Shown here: one piece after another, positions 23,502-35,697 of the stretch
How the letters are laid out: the number at the start of each line of letters is the position of its first letter
Numbering within the stretch: the first letter of the stretch is position 1
From: Dipteris shenzhenensis
Lineage: Eukaryota > Polypodiophyta > Polypodiopsida > Gleicheniales
NCBI GenBank assembly: GCA_047967505.1
Contig: CM106540.1
Length of the DNA stretch: 64,000 nucleotides
Direction: 5' to 3' (one strand)
Notes under the pieces: model-generated
Told to the model about the DNA's origin: nothing
Seen by the model: only the letters and a program-made list of their open reading frames with translations
Databases searched by the model: none
Made by a program: the position numbers and the translations under genes

Positions 23502-26500
23502 CTGCATAAATACAAATAACGACCTATGTCAGACAAAGAATATCTCTCACAGATGAACCATCATCTCATTGCAATCCATTCAGATTCCAGTAGCACAGAG
23601 GCCCGGAGGCTTATAATCTACAATAGGCAAAAGGCCTGGAAAGTTATCAATAAAAAGGGCAAAAGGTGGCAGCAGCCAGGTAATAGAATCCGGATTCATC
23701 ATCCTCCTCAGTTCACATTATGCAAAAGGTATGTGAACAACTTATGAAAATCAGGCCACCATGAGCTCTAATACGCCATAACTCCACACTATGTCCCTAG
23801 TAAATGTTGCAAGTATATGCAGCTCGGTGATTGATGCTGCATGTGAGCTTCAATACATGATGGATAGGATAAGAGTGCAACAAGGTCTGTCTAGCTTCAC
23901 TAAGGGTGCATTTCACCCTGTCATGCCAAGCATAGTTTGTTCACAAGCCCACCAAATCATGTAAGCTTTTCCCAAAGTAGGAACCTTAGCGTCAAAAGCC
24001 CTTCGTGCAAGCATGACACTTGACTCATAGCAACTGCATCTTCCACTCCTTTCTAGAATATTGTCATAGCTTTCACATCCCTTCATTTCTTTCTCTTGCC
24101 CTCTGGATTCAGAGCTCTTTCCCAAGCTAGATAATCTTGTGAGTGAATTGTCTCTATGATAGCATCTCCAGTACAGGTTTCTATAGATATAGCTCTTATG
24201 ACCAAGAGCGCCATGCAAGCCTGAGAAAAGAATTTGAGCTCTCACAGCTTCAGTCTAAGGCTTTGCCACATTTATGCAGTACGCCAACCAGTCAGATATA
24301 TTATTTGTTATTACCTATGAAAGGCCTCAACACCATCCATGATCAAGAAGAATTCTAGTAAAGTGGGTTGTGCAGTGCTACTTAAGGCAACAACTGTTAC
24401 ATCAAGGAAATAGAGCTGAGAACATTACAATAATATGTACAGGTCAATTTCCATGGCATTACAGGGATCCACGTCCAGCACCCCAGTAGTGTATTTCATG
24501 ATGATTTGGACAAACTCCGTTTGTTGGGAAAGTTCTCTAACACAAAGCGGTTCAAATTTCATTTGTACTCCTTCAATCTAGCAAGGTTTAGAAACACATC
24601 ACAAAACCTTCACAATCCTCTTATGCACATCAGAACAAAATATTCAAAATCTGACTAGCTTTTAGAAACTGTATGAAAAGTTTTGATCTGGGAGATTTAG
24701 AGGACCATACGCCAAACTTGACATGTGGCAGCCAACCCACTATGAGTTATCCAACAGACAACATAGGACCAATTGCTCTGACACCACCAAAGAGGGAACT
24801 TCTTAGATGCAATGGAGAATTGTGGGGACTAAAGATAGGCACCAATTTTAAATGGTCATGTCCTGACATAATTCATGGTGCTAGCTTGAAGAACTAAAAT
24901 GAAGGTGCTGATCAGAAACAAATACCCCTCCATCTCATTGATATGCTCATCTTGTCGAGGGGTATTAATGCACAATCACTGTTAGTAGAATATAAACTGG
25001 CCAAGTAGGTGTGTGTGACACATCTCTTGCATTACATCAGTATGCATGTCATGTGGCAAGGCATACCTTGAAGACCTACAATAAAAGTGCCTATCAAAAA
25101 CAAATACCCCTCCATCTCATCAATATGCTCATGTTGTAGACTCTGTAAAATTTATGCACAATCACTATAAATAGTAAAGACAACTTTCATATCTCTTTTC
25201 CCAAATAGTACTTTCTGGAATTCATATAGGCATTCGACTCAAAGCACATAACATTTTCTGTAAATAGATGACAACTTTAAATAGGTCAATTCATACTCAG
25301 TGCATGTAAGTGTGAATACATGGTTTTTCATGCCTTCTTTATCTGTTTGTTTATTTGTTCACTATAAAGCAGCTCTCTATTCAAGATTGCAAATTGCACA
25401 GTTCTCAAAAAGCACTATACACTCTAAAAGTGGCACTCGTGAGATGAAGAACGCCAAGCTGTCAAGCATCATACCAACTGTTGAATTGTGTCCACACTTC
25501 GCGATAAGGAACATGATAATGTGAAGTTGTTCCTATCGTGAGCGACTGACCAGCACTATCAGAGGCCGCCTACGGAGAGCATTCCTAGATTTCATCATCA
25601 AGAACATTCATCATTCATGTCTAAAGAGGGAAGGAATCTTACGTTCCAGTTAGAATGTAACAGATAGTAATGTATATAAAATGTAAATAGCTGATTATTG
25701 TGTTGTGTTCCAAATGGTTCGGTCAAGAATTTAGCCGTCAAGCTCTTTGATGACGGGGTCATTGACTGTGCCTTAAACATAGCATCAACATCCTCAGCCT
25801 CTTTTGACCCTTTTGAATGAGAGGCACTCACACCAAAAGCATTTACAGCTTGCTCTACCTCAACATTTTTGTCATCCTAGGAGGCTCCCTCATGCATAGA
25901 CTGCTCTTCTTGCTCATCCTGGGAGGATCCATATCCCAATCATCATCAGTAAGAGACATATTTGCTGAATTTTATTGTATTTTCCTTGCTGCTATCCATT
26001 TACAGTAGGCATACTTCACCAAAGACAATCACAAGACTCACCTCCTTAAGAAAGATGGTGATGTCCCGGCAATGGAACCATGAAACCGGCCTCAAGGCCA
26101 ACAAGATGGGTGGTATTAGACAACTAACCAGCCAATTCCTTTACATTAAATATTGAGCAAATAACTCAAACACAAATTCGGAGCTACAGTGCTCCTGCTC
26201 AAGAATAAGGACACAGATTGGCCCCAAACCCGTGGCACCCCTTTCGGCATTTATTTAATATTCAGAAGACCCTGAAAAAATAAATTAACAATGGAATCAA
26301 CTCCTCCTGCCTCTAGAGCTTTCCACAGCCCATTATGCTTCATTGTCCAAGGCATAACCTCTGCTGTAATTGACTTCCACCAAGCATGGAAATAGGCACT
26401 CATTTCTGTCCCAGATGGCTTGCACTAAGCCTCGAATTTGTTCCTAGCAACCCATATTGAATCACACAATTCCCTGCATCTGCCTCGAGTGCCCTCTTAA

Positions 26501-26739
26501 CCACTTATCTGCTCAACACAGAAGACAAGCATAAACTTCCAGCTAGCATCCTTGAAAGCTTGGGCAAATAGAAGGGCTACCCACAAAGTGTTCTCTTGCA
26601 CAACAACAGCAATCAATTGATTGGACAGCTCTTCTGAAAACAATCCACAAACAAGCCAAGATACCCTAAATGCCCACTAGCTCTTTAGAGTAACTCACAG
26701 TTAACTCCGTGTGACTAGACCAGCTCCCAGCTCTAATTC
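23502..26739. other. Right part of the 5.1-kb PGM intron, no gene seen
   Basis: AT-rich DNA without recognisable coding matches. A short phrase (caaatacccctccatctcat) occurs twice (about 24920 and 25101) with similar flanks (gaaggtgctgatcagaaa and aaaagtgcctatcaaaaa), which indicates a diverged duplication with a period of about 180 bp. Confidence 0.45.
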
Positions 26740-27140
26740 ACACCAAAGTGAGCTGGCCTTTGTACATTTGCAGCCCGTTCTATGGCCGTACACGAACTGT
26801 GAACAGTCCATACAAAGGCCAATCGCAGCCTGACAGCATCTGTACGTGATCATTGTAGCAGCTGTAGGAAGTCCGTATGAGATCCGTACCCAGGAGAGAT
26901 GTCTTCGTACCTAAGCAAGGAGCAGTCCGTACAAATGGCCGTACACGATTCGTATATACAGATGTGCGCCAGCGTGATGCGCAGCTTCGTGAATAGTCTG
27001 TACGAGGGGTGTATTCAGCCTATGAGCAATCCCTACAGCCATATTAACCCACAGCCCTTGCACAAGAGTCCATACACGCCCGGATTCCGTACACGCGGCC
27101 CAAGTCGTTTTGTCGTACGGAATCCTTCAGCACTCACTCT
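26740..27140. repeat. GTAC-rich block
   Basis: A cluster of ccgtac, gtacgg and cgtac motifs, similar in flavour to the blocks at 4160-4300 and at both ends of the hAT element. No ends were defined. It may be part of an LTR or the terminal region of a DNA transposon. Confidence 0.4.
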
Positions 27141-28596
27141 TCCGTGGCGCCTTTCTTCCCAGGTGCTTCTAGCAGCCCATAACCATGCACATAACCTTGC
27201 TAATTCCATTGAGGCATGGGAGATGCCATGTGGCATCCCCTCTTCGTTTGCCTTCCATTGCCCCCTCTAGTAGTGCAATTTTAAGCCCAAACAATCAATT
27301 TGTCCCATCTTTGGACCTATTCACTAATTCACCCCCAAGGCACGAATCCCTAGGGGGAATTTTGCATACCCACATCGCATAACCCTGCCCCTTAGTTTTC
27401 CAAGGTCCTACCCACATGTAAGTTCAAACTCACACCCTCGTAACTTTCGGGGACGGCTATAAGGCTCTAGAAACCTCCATATGAGGGGTACTATGCTGCC
27501 AAGGAAATCCAAGTAAGTTGCGATTAACATTGAGAGGAACCCAAGCTAGGTCTGAGCAGCAAAGGTGTGAAGTTTGAATGCTATGGCTGGGAGGAGAATC
27601 TCGTCTTGGACACCTGAGAATCTTATGAGATGCTAGGGAATGTGAGTGCAGCACACAGCTCTCAATATTGCTGATGTAGTTACCATAACTTGGAGGATGA
27701 CCTATGTTTTCAGTCAATGGTTCCAAGGATGAGCGATGTATGCATACAAAAAGACCTGGAGTGTCAAGAGCTCTTTCATAGGAGTAAAACCTTGGGGTGT
27801 ATAGATTTCATGTTAACATGACAAATCCGCATAAAAAGAAAACACACATATCTATATAATTTGAAAGGAGTGTTTGTTTTCAATAATGCAAATGCAAGAG
27901 ATACATCCGGTTGTAAGAATATTCTCTAACAAACTTAAAATCATTAAGTCCCTCCCAATAGACTCCTCCATAAAGATACACTCATCCAAAAAAATACAAG
28001 AAGAAATATTTCTCAAAGAACAAGAGTATCAAGAGAAATTATTAAAATATAGATCTTGATAGTAAATCATATGGCTGATTATTTTGGTCTTGGGATGATT
28101 CCATGTGTCTGAATAATTGAAAGCAGAGACAAAGTCAAAAGAATATCAGTTCGGCAGTTTAATAACATTGGCCCTCGCAAACATAAAAGACCTTTTGAGT
28201 CTAAGTTTGTTGTGTCATGTTTCTTACTTTTGGTTCTCAAATTTCCTTGCCTTATCAGCAGCCCTAAATATTGTGCTTAGCTTTCAACCCCTTATATTCA
28301 TGTAGATAAATGTGAGAACATGAACATATTAAGAAATCGAACAGCAAAGGTCCAACCTGCGTAAGGCCAACCAAAAACCTGAAAATACATTAACTCTGCA
28401 TTACCATTGCAAGGAAACTAGCTATTCTAGTCTGCTCAATAATGACATTACCACGCAACTGTGGGTGCCTGATGCTGTCTAAATGTTTGCACACATGCAC
28501 AGACATATCAGCTCACACGCACACATAACATCCATGCATTAGAAGCATATTGTATTGAGTTTAGATGGAGCTTTGAAAGCGGCAAGCAGTGGCGAC
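27141..28596. other. PGM intron sequence, no gene seen
   Basis: Unclassified intron DNA immediately downstream (minus strand) of exon 2. Confidence 0.45.
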
Positions 28597-28678
28597 CTTT
28601 TACTTTTTCAGCAGAGAGTGCATTAAATGTCGCTTGCACAAAGTTATGCAGATAGTTGGGCTGCTTGAAGACCGTGAC
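28597..28678 (-). CDS. PGM: PGM exon 2
   Basis: The exon encodes residues 23-49, VTVFKQPNYLHNFVQATF then NALSAEKVK, plus the first base of Gly50. The acceptor is CATGCAG. The donor is AAAG|GTCGCC, a weak match to the plant consensus, but it is the only choice that joins in phase to the next exon (G + GG = Gly). The exon is isolated: 19.2 kb of intron precede it and 5.1 kb follow. A (TC)n/poly(C) tract and a truncated LINE start 78 bp upstream of its acceptor. Confidence 0.93.
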
Positions 28679-28753
28679 CTGCATGTTCCACAATAAAATT
28701 GAAAAAGTTCAACTAGAATGGACCAATCACACAACTTTATGTTCTTCCAAATA

Positions 28754-28755
<2 letters not shown>

Positions 28756-28792
<37 letters not shown>

Positions 28793-28814
28793 ACCCGCCC
28801 CCCCCCCCCCCCCC
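28756..28814 (+). repeat. (TC)n and poly(C) tract
   Basis: About 19 TC units with one imperfection, then ccacccg and a run of about 18 C. The 5'-truncated LINE begins directly after it. Confidence 0.95.
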
Positions 28815-29589
28815 TTAATGGACAAATTTAGGGACAATCATGGTAAGCAGCCTAATGGCAAAGTTATATGGCACTCTGAGCAAAAGATCAGCAAATGGTC
28901 GGAAGGAGGAGTGAGGGCGCCATACCAAGTAGGGTTTCACCCAAGCACTCTACGGTTGATCATTTGGTTGCCATACGGGCTGCAACTGAAGGAGTCAAAG
29001 GTAGGAAAGAGGCTGTCTACTGCACTTTCATAGATTTCAAGAAAGCCTTCGACACAGTACCGCGAAAGAGGCTATGGGAAAGATTGGAAAAGCTTAAGTC
29101 CCTCAAGAACTCAAAGAAGCCACGTACCAACTCTATGAGAAGGTTCTAGCTGAGTTAGCACAGCCGCTAGTAGATGGATCATGCTCCAAGAGGAAAGTTG
29201 TAATAAGGAGTGACATAGGGCTGCCCCCTATCACCGACACTGTTCGGTCTTTTTATCGATGAATTGGAAAAGTGGATGAGAATACATAGCAAAGAAGGTG
29301 TGCAATTGCAGGATACCTTTGTTAATGCTTATATATGTAGATGATGTGGTATTCTTCGCAAAGAACAAGGAGAGCCTACAAGCACATCTAGCTGCACTGA
29401 GAGAGTTTGCAAACACTTGGAATGCAGGTTAATATAGACAAGTCAAAGGTGATGGTCATCGGGACACGTAACAAACAGGTGGATGTCACATTTGGTGGGG
29501 AGCCCCTAGAAATAGTCAACTCATACAAATATTTAGGGCTGGATTTTACCGACAGCTACAAATGGAATTCATGCGTGGAAAGAAGGATT
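28815..29589 (+). pseudogene. LINE ORF2 reverse transcriptase, part 1 (before the chromovirus)
   Basis: The RT domain begins mid-protein: GFHPKHSTVDHLVA, FIDFKKAFDTVPRKRLW (catalytic Asp), then LYVDDVVFFAKN with the catalytic DD at about 29338-29370. Further on are VNIDKSKVMVIGTRN and NSYKYLGLDFT. The endonuclease domain is absent (5' truncation) and there are at least two frame changes. The ORF is cut at 29589 by the chromovirus and resumes in the same frame at 36979 (VERRI-LGGLNALY). Confidence 0.9.
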
Positions 29590-30034
29590 TGCAACAAGAC
29601 TGCTCCTAACTGACAGTAAACTTCCCTAAAATTGGTAGAATATGCAGGAAAGTTAGAGTAGTGAAGTACCTTATGTTTTAGGAAAAAGGTAGGAGTGGAA
29701 GGTCATGGGCTGGACCTACAACAGAGACTTGTGAGGGCCTGCACAAGGACAGGAGGAAGTCAATCCTTTTTAGAATTCAGCTGAGTATTGAACTCTTGCT
29801 GTAATTTCTATTTCAGTAATGAAGTACAAGTCATGAATGTCTTGCCAAGTACAACTAGAGCCCTTATATAGGTATGGCCCAGGGTAGTACAAAGCAGTAT
29901 TGCTTATGGGATTACCTCCTAGGATGCCACGTGGCAACTTATGGTATCCCCTAAAAAAAGAAGAAAACACTTACAAGCCAATAAAGGCCTTTCTACTAAC
30001 TTTGAGCCTAAGTAAAAAGTAACCCTCTGTTACA
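29590..30034 (-). repeat. 3' LTR of the chromovirus
   Basis: On the plus strand it runs tgcaacaagactg to cctctgttaca. It is nearly identical to the right copy, with a few substitutions and small indels, so the insertion is fairly young. The minus-strand polypurine tract lies directly outside it at 30035-30047. Confidence 0.95.
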
Positions 30035-30047
30035 ATCCTCCCTCCTC
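30035..30047 (-). other. Polypurine tract of the chromovirus
   Basis: GAGGAGGGAGGAT on the minus strand next to the 3' LTR. Confidence 0.85.
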
Positions 30048-30398
30048 AAATAGAAATTTGTCCTCAAATTTGAAAAGGCTGTAACCTGGACATACAATGC
30101 TCCTTGTAAACCTGAATAGCTCAATTATGGTCATATCAACTGAACAATGAAGTTTCTCAGTCAAATACCTCCCTGTAGGCATGCTGATCTGTAAATGGAT
30201 CATATAATATTCCCAAGAAATCAAGCAATTGGGTGGAAGAGCTATGCTGTCCAATATAACAGATCTGATCATATAATCCAGTGTGAGACATGCTGATCTG
30301 AGAAAGGATAGTGAATGCTGGCTGCAGCATGTCCATATATGCTATATAGCAAGAGAAAATCAAATCTGCTCATAAAGACTCAATTTTGGCCATAGAAT

Positions 30399-31369
30399 TC
30401 AGCTAAGCAATTGAGGGTACTGCTCCACAATTGTAGATGGCTGCCAAGAAGACTCCTCATCAGGTAGACCTCTCCATTTGATAAGATATTCCATGTAGGA
30501 CTTGTTCCTCAACACATGATCTCTAAATCCAAGGATCTTCTCAGGTATATACTCAATTTGGCCCTCTTCATCCATAGGAGGTAGCTCTTCCATAACTTGC
30601 TCCTTAGGCCCCAAATACTTCTTGAGCAGTGATACATGGAATACTTTGTGTATTCTAGAGGATGGTGGGAGCTCCAACTCATAAGCCACTTCCCCAACTT
30701 TCCTCAAAACCTTGTAAGGTCCATAATACCTATGAGCAAGTTTAACATTGGTATTACCTTTCAAAGAAGCATGCCTAGACTTATGTAATCTGAGAAATAC
30801 ATAATTCCCTTCTTCAAAATGAAGATCTTTCCTATGCTCGTCAGCATAATCCTTCATCCTTGCTTGGGCCCTTACCATATTATCTTTACATTGATGTAAT
30901 AGAGCAGTCATGTGAGCCAAATCATCCTTGGCTTGCTGGCTTGTCAATGCTTGATCAATAATGGTTGATGGAACATGAGCTTTACAGCCAAACATGGCTT
31001 TAAAAGGGCTCATACCAATTGAAGTATGCTTGGTGGTATTATAACAAAATTCAGCTAGATGCAACATTGATCCCACGATGCTTGGGTCTCGAAGCAAAAA
31101 TGCCTTGGATACTCTTCCAACCAGCTGTTAACCCTCTCTGTTTGCCCATCAGTTTGAGGGTGATCTGCTGTACTTGGGGTAAGAAGTGTTCCCATGGAAC
31201 TGAAAAGCTCTTGCCAAAAATGCCCCATGAACTTAGCATCACGATCACTCACAATCTCCTGAGGAAGTCCATGTAATTTAAACACATTCTCCATGAATTG
31301 CTTAGCCACCTTGGAAGCTGTAAATAGGAATGAAGTGGGCAGCTTTAGTAAGTCTATCAACAACCACAA
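30399..31369 (-). pseudogene. Chromovirus integrase core and chromodomain
   Basis: The first segment (31369-31055) has the second catalytic Asp in SDRDAKFMGHFW and the Glu in DGQTERVN. A frameshift near 31090 leads into 31097-30399 (232 codons), which carries the GPY-type region (YYGPYKVLRKVGEVAYEL) and a chromodomain at its end: EYIPEKIL, YLIKWRGLP, SSWQP. Chromodomains of this kind direct integration toward marked chromatin in chromoviruses. The aromatic cage appears largely kept (Y and W present). Confidence 0.94.
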
Positions 31370-32341
31370 AGATATTGTTCCAACCCTTAGAGGTCACTCG
31401 TAGACCTATAATAAAGTCCATGCTGATATGTGTCCATTTACCTCGAGGTATAGGTAGAGGTTGTAGTAGACCAGCTGGCCTCAAATTCAACTCCCTGTTT
31501 TGTTGACAGGGTTTACAGCTTTGAACATAAGCAAGAACAACCTTCCAAAGCCCCTTCCAGTAAAAACTCTGTTTTACCTTATCATACGTCTTGTTGAGGC
31601 CTATATGCCCAGCCATGGGAGATGAGTGAAATTCCTGCAAGATTAGCAGCTTATAGGAGGAATTTTCAATAAGAAATATTCTATCATGATACCACAAGAG
31701 CCCATTGTGCAACTTGAAATTGGGATATTGCTGACAGTCAGGATCTTGTAAGTCTTGGAACATAGCAGCTGCTTGAGGATCATTGAGATACTCTTCTTGA
31801 ATGCCATGGATCCAATCTTTATAAACCTCAGTAATAGATGATAAAGTACAAGCCCATATCCTGGAAAGAGAATCTGCCACAATATTTTCTTTGCCCATCT
31901 TGTAATCTATGTCAAAGTCATAGTTTTGCACAATGGATAGCCATCTCCTTTGCTTGGGTGATAGAGAAGACTGAGATAGAAAATATCTTAGAGTCTTATG
32001 ATCAGTCTTGACCTTGAAATGGCTGCCATAAATGTAGTGGTGCCACTTTTTGATTGCATGAAGTATTGCCAACATCTCTTGGTCATAAATGTGGAAACTT
32101 GACTCCTTGTCATCCAATTTCCGACTTTCAAAGCAATAACTCCATGACTCTGCTTTAGGACAGCTCCAATGCCCCTTCCACTAGCATCAGCCTCAATTAT
32201 AAAAGGTTGAGAGAAATTAGGACATACCAAGATAGGCGCTGAAGTTAATGCTGCCTCCTTTAATGCTTCAAAGCTCTTATTGGCACGGTCAGACCATTGG
32301 AAAGCATTCTTTTTTAGAAGATCAGTGAGAGGAGCTGCCAA
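31302..32341 (-). pseudogene. Chromovirus RNase H and integrase N-terminus
   Basis: RNase H-like residues include EADASGRGIGAVL, ESSFHIYDQEMLAI, KTDHKTLRYFL and GKENIVADSLSR. The integrase HHCC zinc region follows (FHSSPMAGHIG and SCKPCQQN), then the first catalytic Asp in HISMDFIIGL. Frame changes occur near 32110 and at the boundary with the next segment near 31310. Confidence 0.93.
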
Positions 32342-33038
32342 TTTGGCAAATGCCTTATAAACCTTCTATAAAATGATGCTAGACCAAGGAACCCTCTCAG
32401 CTGGGTGATATTCTGAGGTATAGGCCAATCCTTTACACACTTTACCTTGCTGGGATCCACCTTAATGCCACTACTGCTGACAATATGGCCCAAATATTCC
32501 ACTTCTTCAAGCCATGAAAGTGCATTTACTTGATTTGGCATACAGCTGGTGTGTCCTCAATACTTCCAATACTTGCTGGACATGCAATAAATGCTCTTCT
32601 TTCGTTTTGCTGTAGATCAATATATCATCAAAGAATACCAACACAAATTTATAGAGGAAAGGCTGCAATACCTTGTTCATTAGGGCCTAGAAAGTTGCAG
32701 GTGCATTGGTTAGGCCAAATGCCATCACTTTGAATTGATAAAGCCCATGTTCTGTCCTGAAGGCAGTTTTATGTTCATCCCTCCATCCTTATTTGATGAT
32801 AGCCTAACCTTAAGTCAATCTTTGTGAAGTACTTTGCCCCTCTAAGCTCATCCAGTAGATCATCAATTCTAGGGATAGGAAACCTATTCTTAACTGTCAT
32901 TTTGTTCAAATCCCTATAATCAATACACATTCTAAATGAGCCATCCTTCTTCTTAACCAATAACACAAGAGAGGTAAAGGGTAACTGACTGTGTGTGATA
33001 AATTCCTTGTCAAGGAGTTCCTTTATTTGCCTTGCCAC
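32314..33038 (-). pseudogene. Chromovirus reverse transcriptase
   Basis: Motifs in order: [38 protein letters not shown] and [15 protein letters not shown] (first catalytic Asp). A frameshift follows near 32780. Then come FFDDILIYSK (catalytic pair, about 32637-32610) and EYLGHIVSSSGIKVDPSK to the thumb segment RGFLGLASFYRRFI. The catalytic residues survive although the frame is broken. Confidence 0.95.
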
Positions 33039-33236
33039 CTCTTCCCTTTCATCTCTAGAAAGTCTGTATGAGCTTTGTTGATTGGCTTAGATCCTGGCTC
33101 CAACACAATTGCATGATCCACATCTCTCATGGGAGGGAGATGGTTGGGAAGATCAGCAAATCAGAGTATTGCTATAATAGGGACTGCATGTCTTTATCCT
33201 CCACCAACAACCCATTACCCTCTTGAGACTTGGTCA

Positions 33237-33528
33237 ACTGAATAGCATAGACTCCACAAACACTTTTGAGGTCTCTGGCCATTCTTCTTGCAGAAATGAA
33301 GGACAATTTAGGAGATTGGTGACCCATCAAAGTGATGTGCTTACCTTCATGCATAAACTTCATATATAGCCTGTCAAGGTCCACTGAATAGCATAGACTC
33401 CACAAACACTTTTGAGGTCTCTGGCCATTCTTCTTGCAGAAATGAAGGACAATTTAGGAGATTGGTGACCCATCAAAGTGATGTGCTTACCTTCATGCAT
33501 AAACTTCATATATAGCCTGTCAAGGTCC
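33237..33528 (-). repeat. 146-bp tandem duplication in the chromovirus coding region
   Basis: 33237-33382 and 33383-33528 are adjacent, essentially identical copies starting actgaatagcatagactcc. Since 146 is not a multiple of three, the duplication alone shifts the pol frame. Confidence 0.95.
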
Positions 33529-34124
33529 ATACAGAATTCTCCCAAGGTTCTCAACCATTTACAACCAAGGACAATGACAATAGGTCCCATTTCCAAGACA
33601 AATAGATCTCCCTGAAAAGTATAGTCTTGAGAAAGTTGCACTTGAGCAGCCTGACAATATTGCTTACTGTGGGAATGTTGACCATTAGCCACCTCAACTT
33701 TGATCCCATGATCCAAAGTGGATGGGCATAACTTCACTGTTTGAAGCGTCTTTGCATTAATGAAGTTATGAGTGCTCCCACTGTCAACCAAAATGTGAAC
33801 TGATCTGTTATTGATTGTTCCTTTTAACCTAAGGGTTTGAGAGCCCTTGCAGCCCATAAAAACATCAGGAGATATGCTGTACACAAACTGATTGTGTATC
33901 CCAATACACTTCATCATCATCAACAGCATCATTTCCATTAGAATTTCTGATCTCATCCTCATAATCTTCAACAACTTCAATGTTCCATTGTCTAGATCTA
34001 TTTGAGCACCTTGGTAAACTATCATCCATAAGCATGGTGTCAAACATGGATAACCCACCTGGATCAAAGGGAAAGGTGGTCCCCTTTTTAAAACTATGAT
34101 CCTCATCATCATCAAGGCCTTCAT
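33529..34124 (-). pseudogene. Chromovirus aspartic protease region
   Basis: The retropepsin-like active site VDSGSTHNFI lies near 33790-33762, followed by VEVANGQHSHSKQ and FVLEMGPIVIVLGCKWL, the usual layout of Ty3/gypsy proteases. The downstream part is broken by the 146-bp duplication. Confidence 0.92.
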
Positions 34125-35697
34125 TCACACAGTCCTGATATTCATGAAATTCAGACTCTGCTGCAGATGTATTAGAAGATAAATCCTCATCAATCTCTAG
34201 AATCAAGCTCAACTTTGCTCCTGTTTTTGCTTTGCACACATTCCTATGTTCAGGGGTCCACTTCTCACCACAAAGGTAGCACAAATTCTTCTTCTTTCTG
34301 TCATCAACAATTGCTTGAAATAACTGCTTAACCAACTTGTTTCTTTTATCACTCAGATCATCCTTTGGAGTGGGTTTAAAGGATGATTTTACATCTGTAG
34401 CCTTGTAAGCCTTAGGTTGTCCCATGCCACTGCCATACACTGTGGGGAACCTAGAAATAGAAGAAGTTGTAGCAGGTGTAGGAAGTTTGCTTTCATCATT
34501 GGAAACCCCTTTGACCATAAGTTTAGTTCCAAAGTGACCAATACCCAAAGTCTTCTCCTTCCCATTGTATTTGGGTTCATAAAGCTCTGCCAACTGCATG
34601 CCCTCTTTAAGAGAATTGGGCTTTTGAGCTGCAACATCTGAAGCAATACTAGGGTGCAGACCATGGATGAACTTGAACATTCTAACTCTTTCATCAATAC
34701 CATGAACAAATAGAGCCAATTTCCAAAACTGTTTGATATAAATTTTCACTGATCCTTGCTAAGTAAGATCATACCATTTACAAATATATTGATCCCTAGT
34801 AAAAGGAGATATAAAAGTTTTAAGCATTTCAGCCTTGAATTCATTCCAAGCATTAAAAGTTAACCCTTCTTGCTGTAGATGCCTCCACCAAGAGTGGGCA
34901 TAATCTTCCAGATGAAGAACAGCAAATCTGATTTTACCTTGATCACCCTTTGGATATAGAAGGAAGTAGTCATCCATCTTGCTGAGCCATTCCTCCAATT
35001 TCTTAGGAGAGGTAGAATCACCTTTGAACTTAGGAAGTATAATCTTGACTTTCATATCTTTGTCTTGATGAACAGGTCCTTTTGGTTCAATAGATTTAAT
35101 TGTTTGTATATATTGTTGGAATGTCATTGCTGCCCTAAGGTCTGCTGGTAGCAACTTATATTCATGGAATTTTTCAACTGCTACTGAACTGTTATTATTA
35201 GGAGTCTTACCGTGTGCTGAATCCTTATCCATATGAGCTTTAACTCCACTAGAGTGGCAGGTCCTTCGGGCAGAAGCCATAAAACCAACCAGTTGAGTTA
35301 CATGTATATGATCATCATTATTATCATCTGAACCTGAGTCTCCATCAATTTCGGGATCCACAGGTCTCTTCCCAATCATAAATTTGGCTTCTCTTGAACT
35401 GGTCAAATCTTTTATTAAAAGTGGCAGACATGTTCTGCATCCTTTCGTCAATCTTCTGATTATTGGTCTTGATCTCATTGTAGCATTGGGTCGATACAAC
35501 TCCTTATAATCTGCTCCTGGTTAAGGGATGTTTGTACTTGAGGAGTTGCTGCCAAATCCCTTTGAATATTGCCAACATGAAGATCATTGGGCTCGGAAAC
35601 TTTAGCCTGATTATCAATTGCTTCCTTCTCTGAGATAGAATCAAGGATACTCATTGGCCTACTTACTAGCTCGACCAGTAGACCTCTTTACAGGCAT
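33865..35697 (-). pseudogene. Chromovirus gag with zinc knuckle
   Basis: Gag core segments are KFKGDSTSPKKLEEWLSKMD, FAVLHLEDYAHSWWRHL and FKAEMLKTFISPFTRDQY. An in-frame TAG at 34761-34759 (LT*QGSV) divides it, and the downstream half continues in the same frame. A zinc knuckle CYLCGEKWTPEHRNVC lies near 34284-34234. A possible start MPVKRSTGRASK at 35697 meets a stop after 12 codons, so the N-terminus is damaged. Confidence 0.92.

Noticed and set aside
28797-28814. Poly(C) and poly(G) runs (also 22450, 56062, 56091) as functional elements
   Set aside because: Homopolymer runs next to microsatellites; their length may be unreliable in sequencing and no function can be argued.
28895-29149. 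LINE RT ORF as a host gene exon
   Set aside because: Clear LINE motifs and broken frames; it lies inside a PGM intron on the opposite strand.
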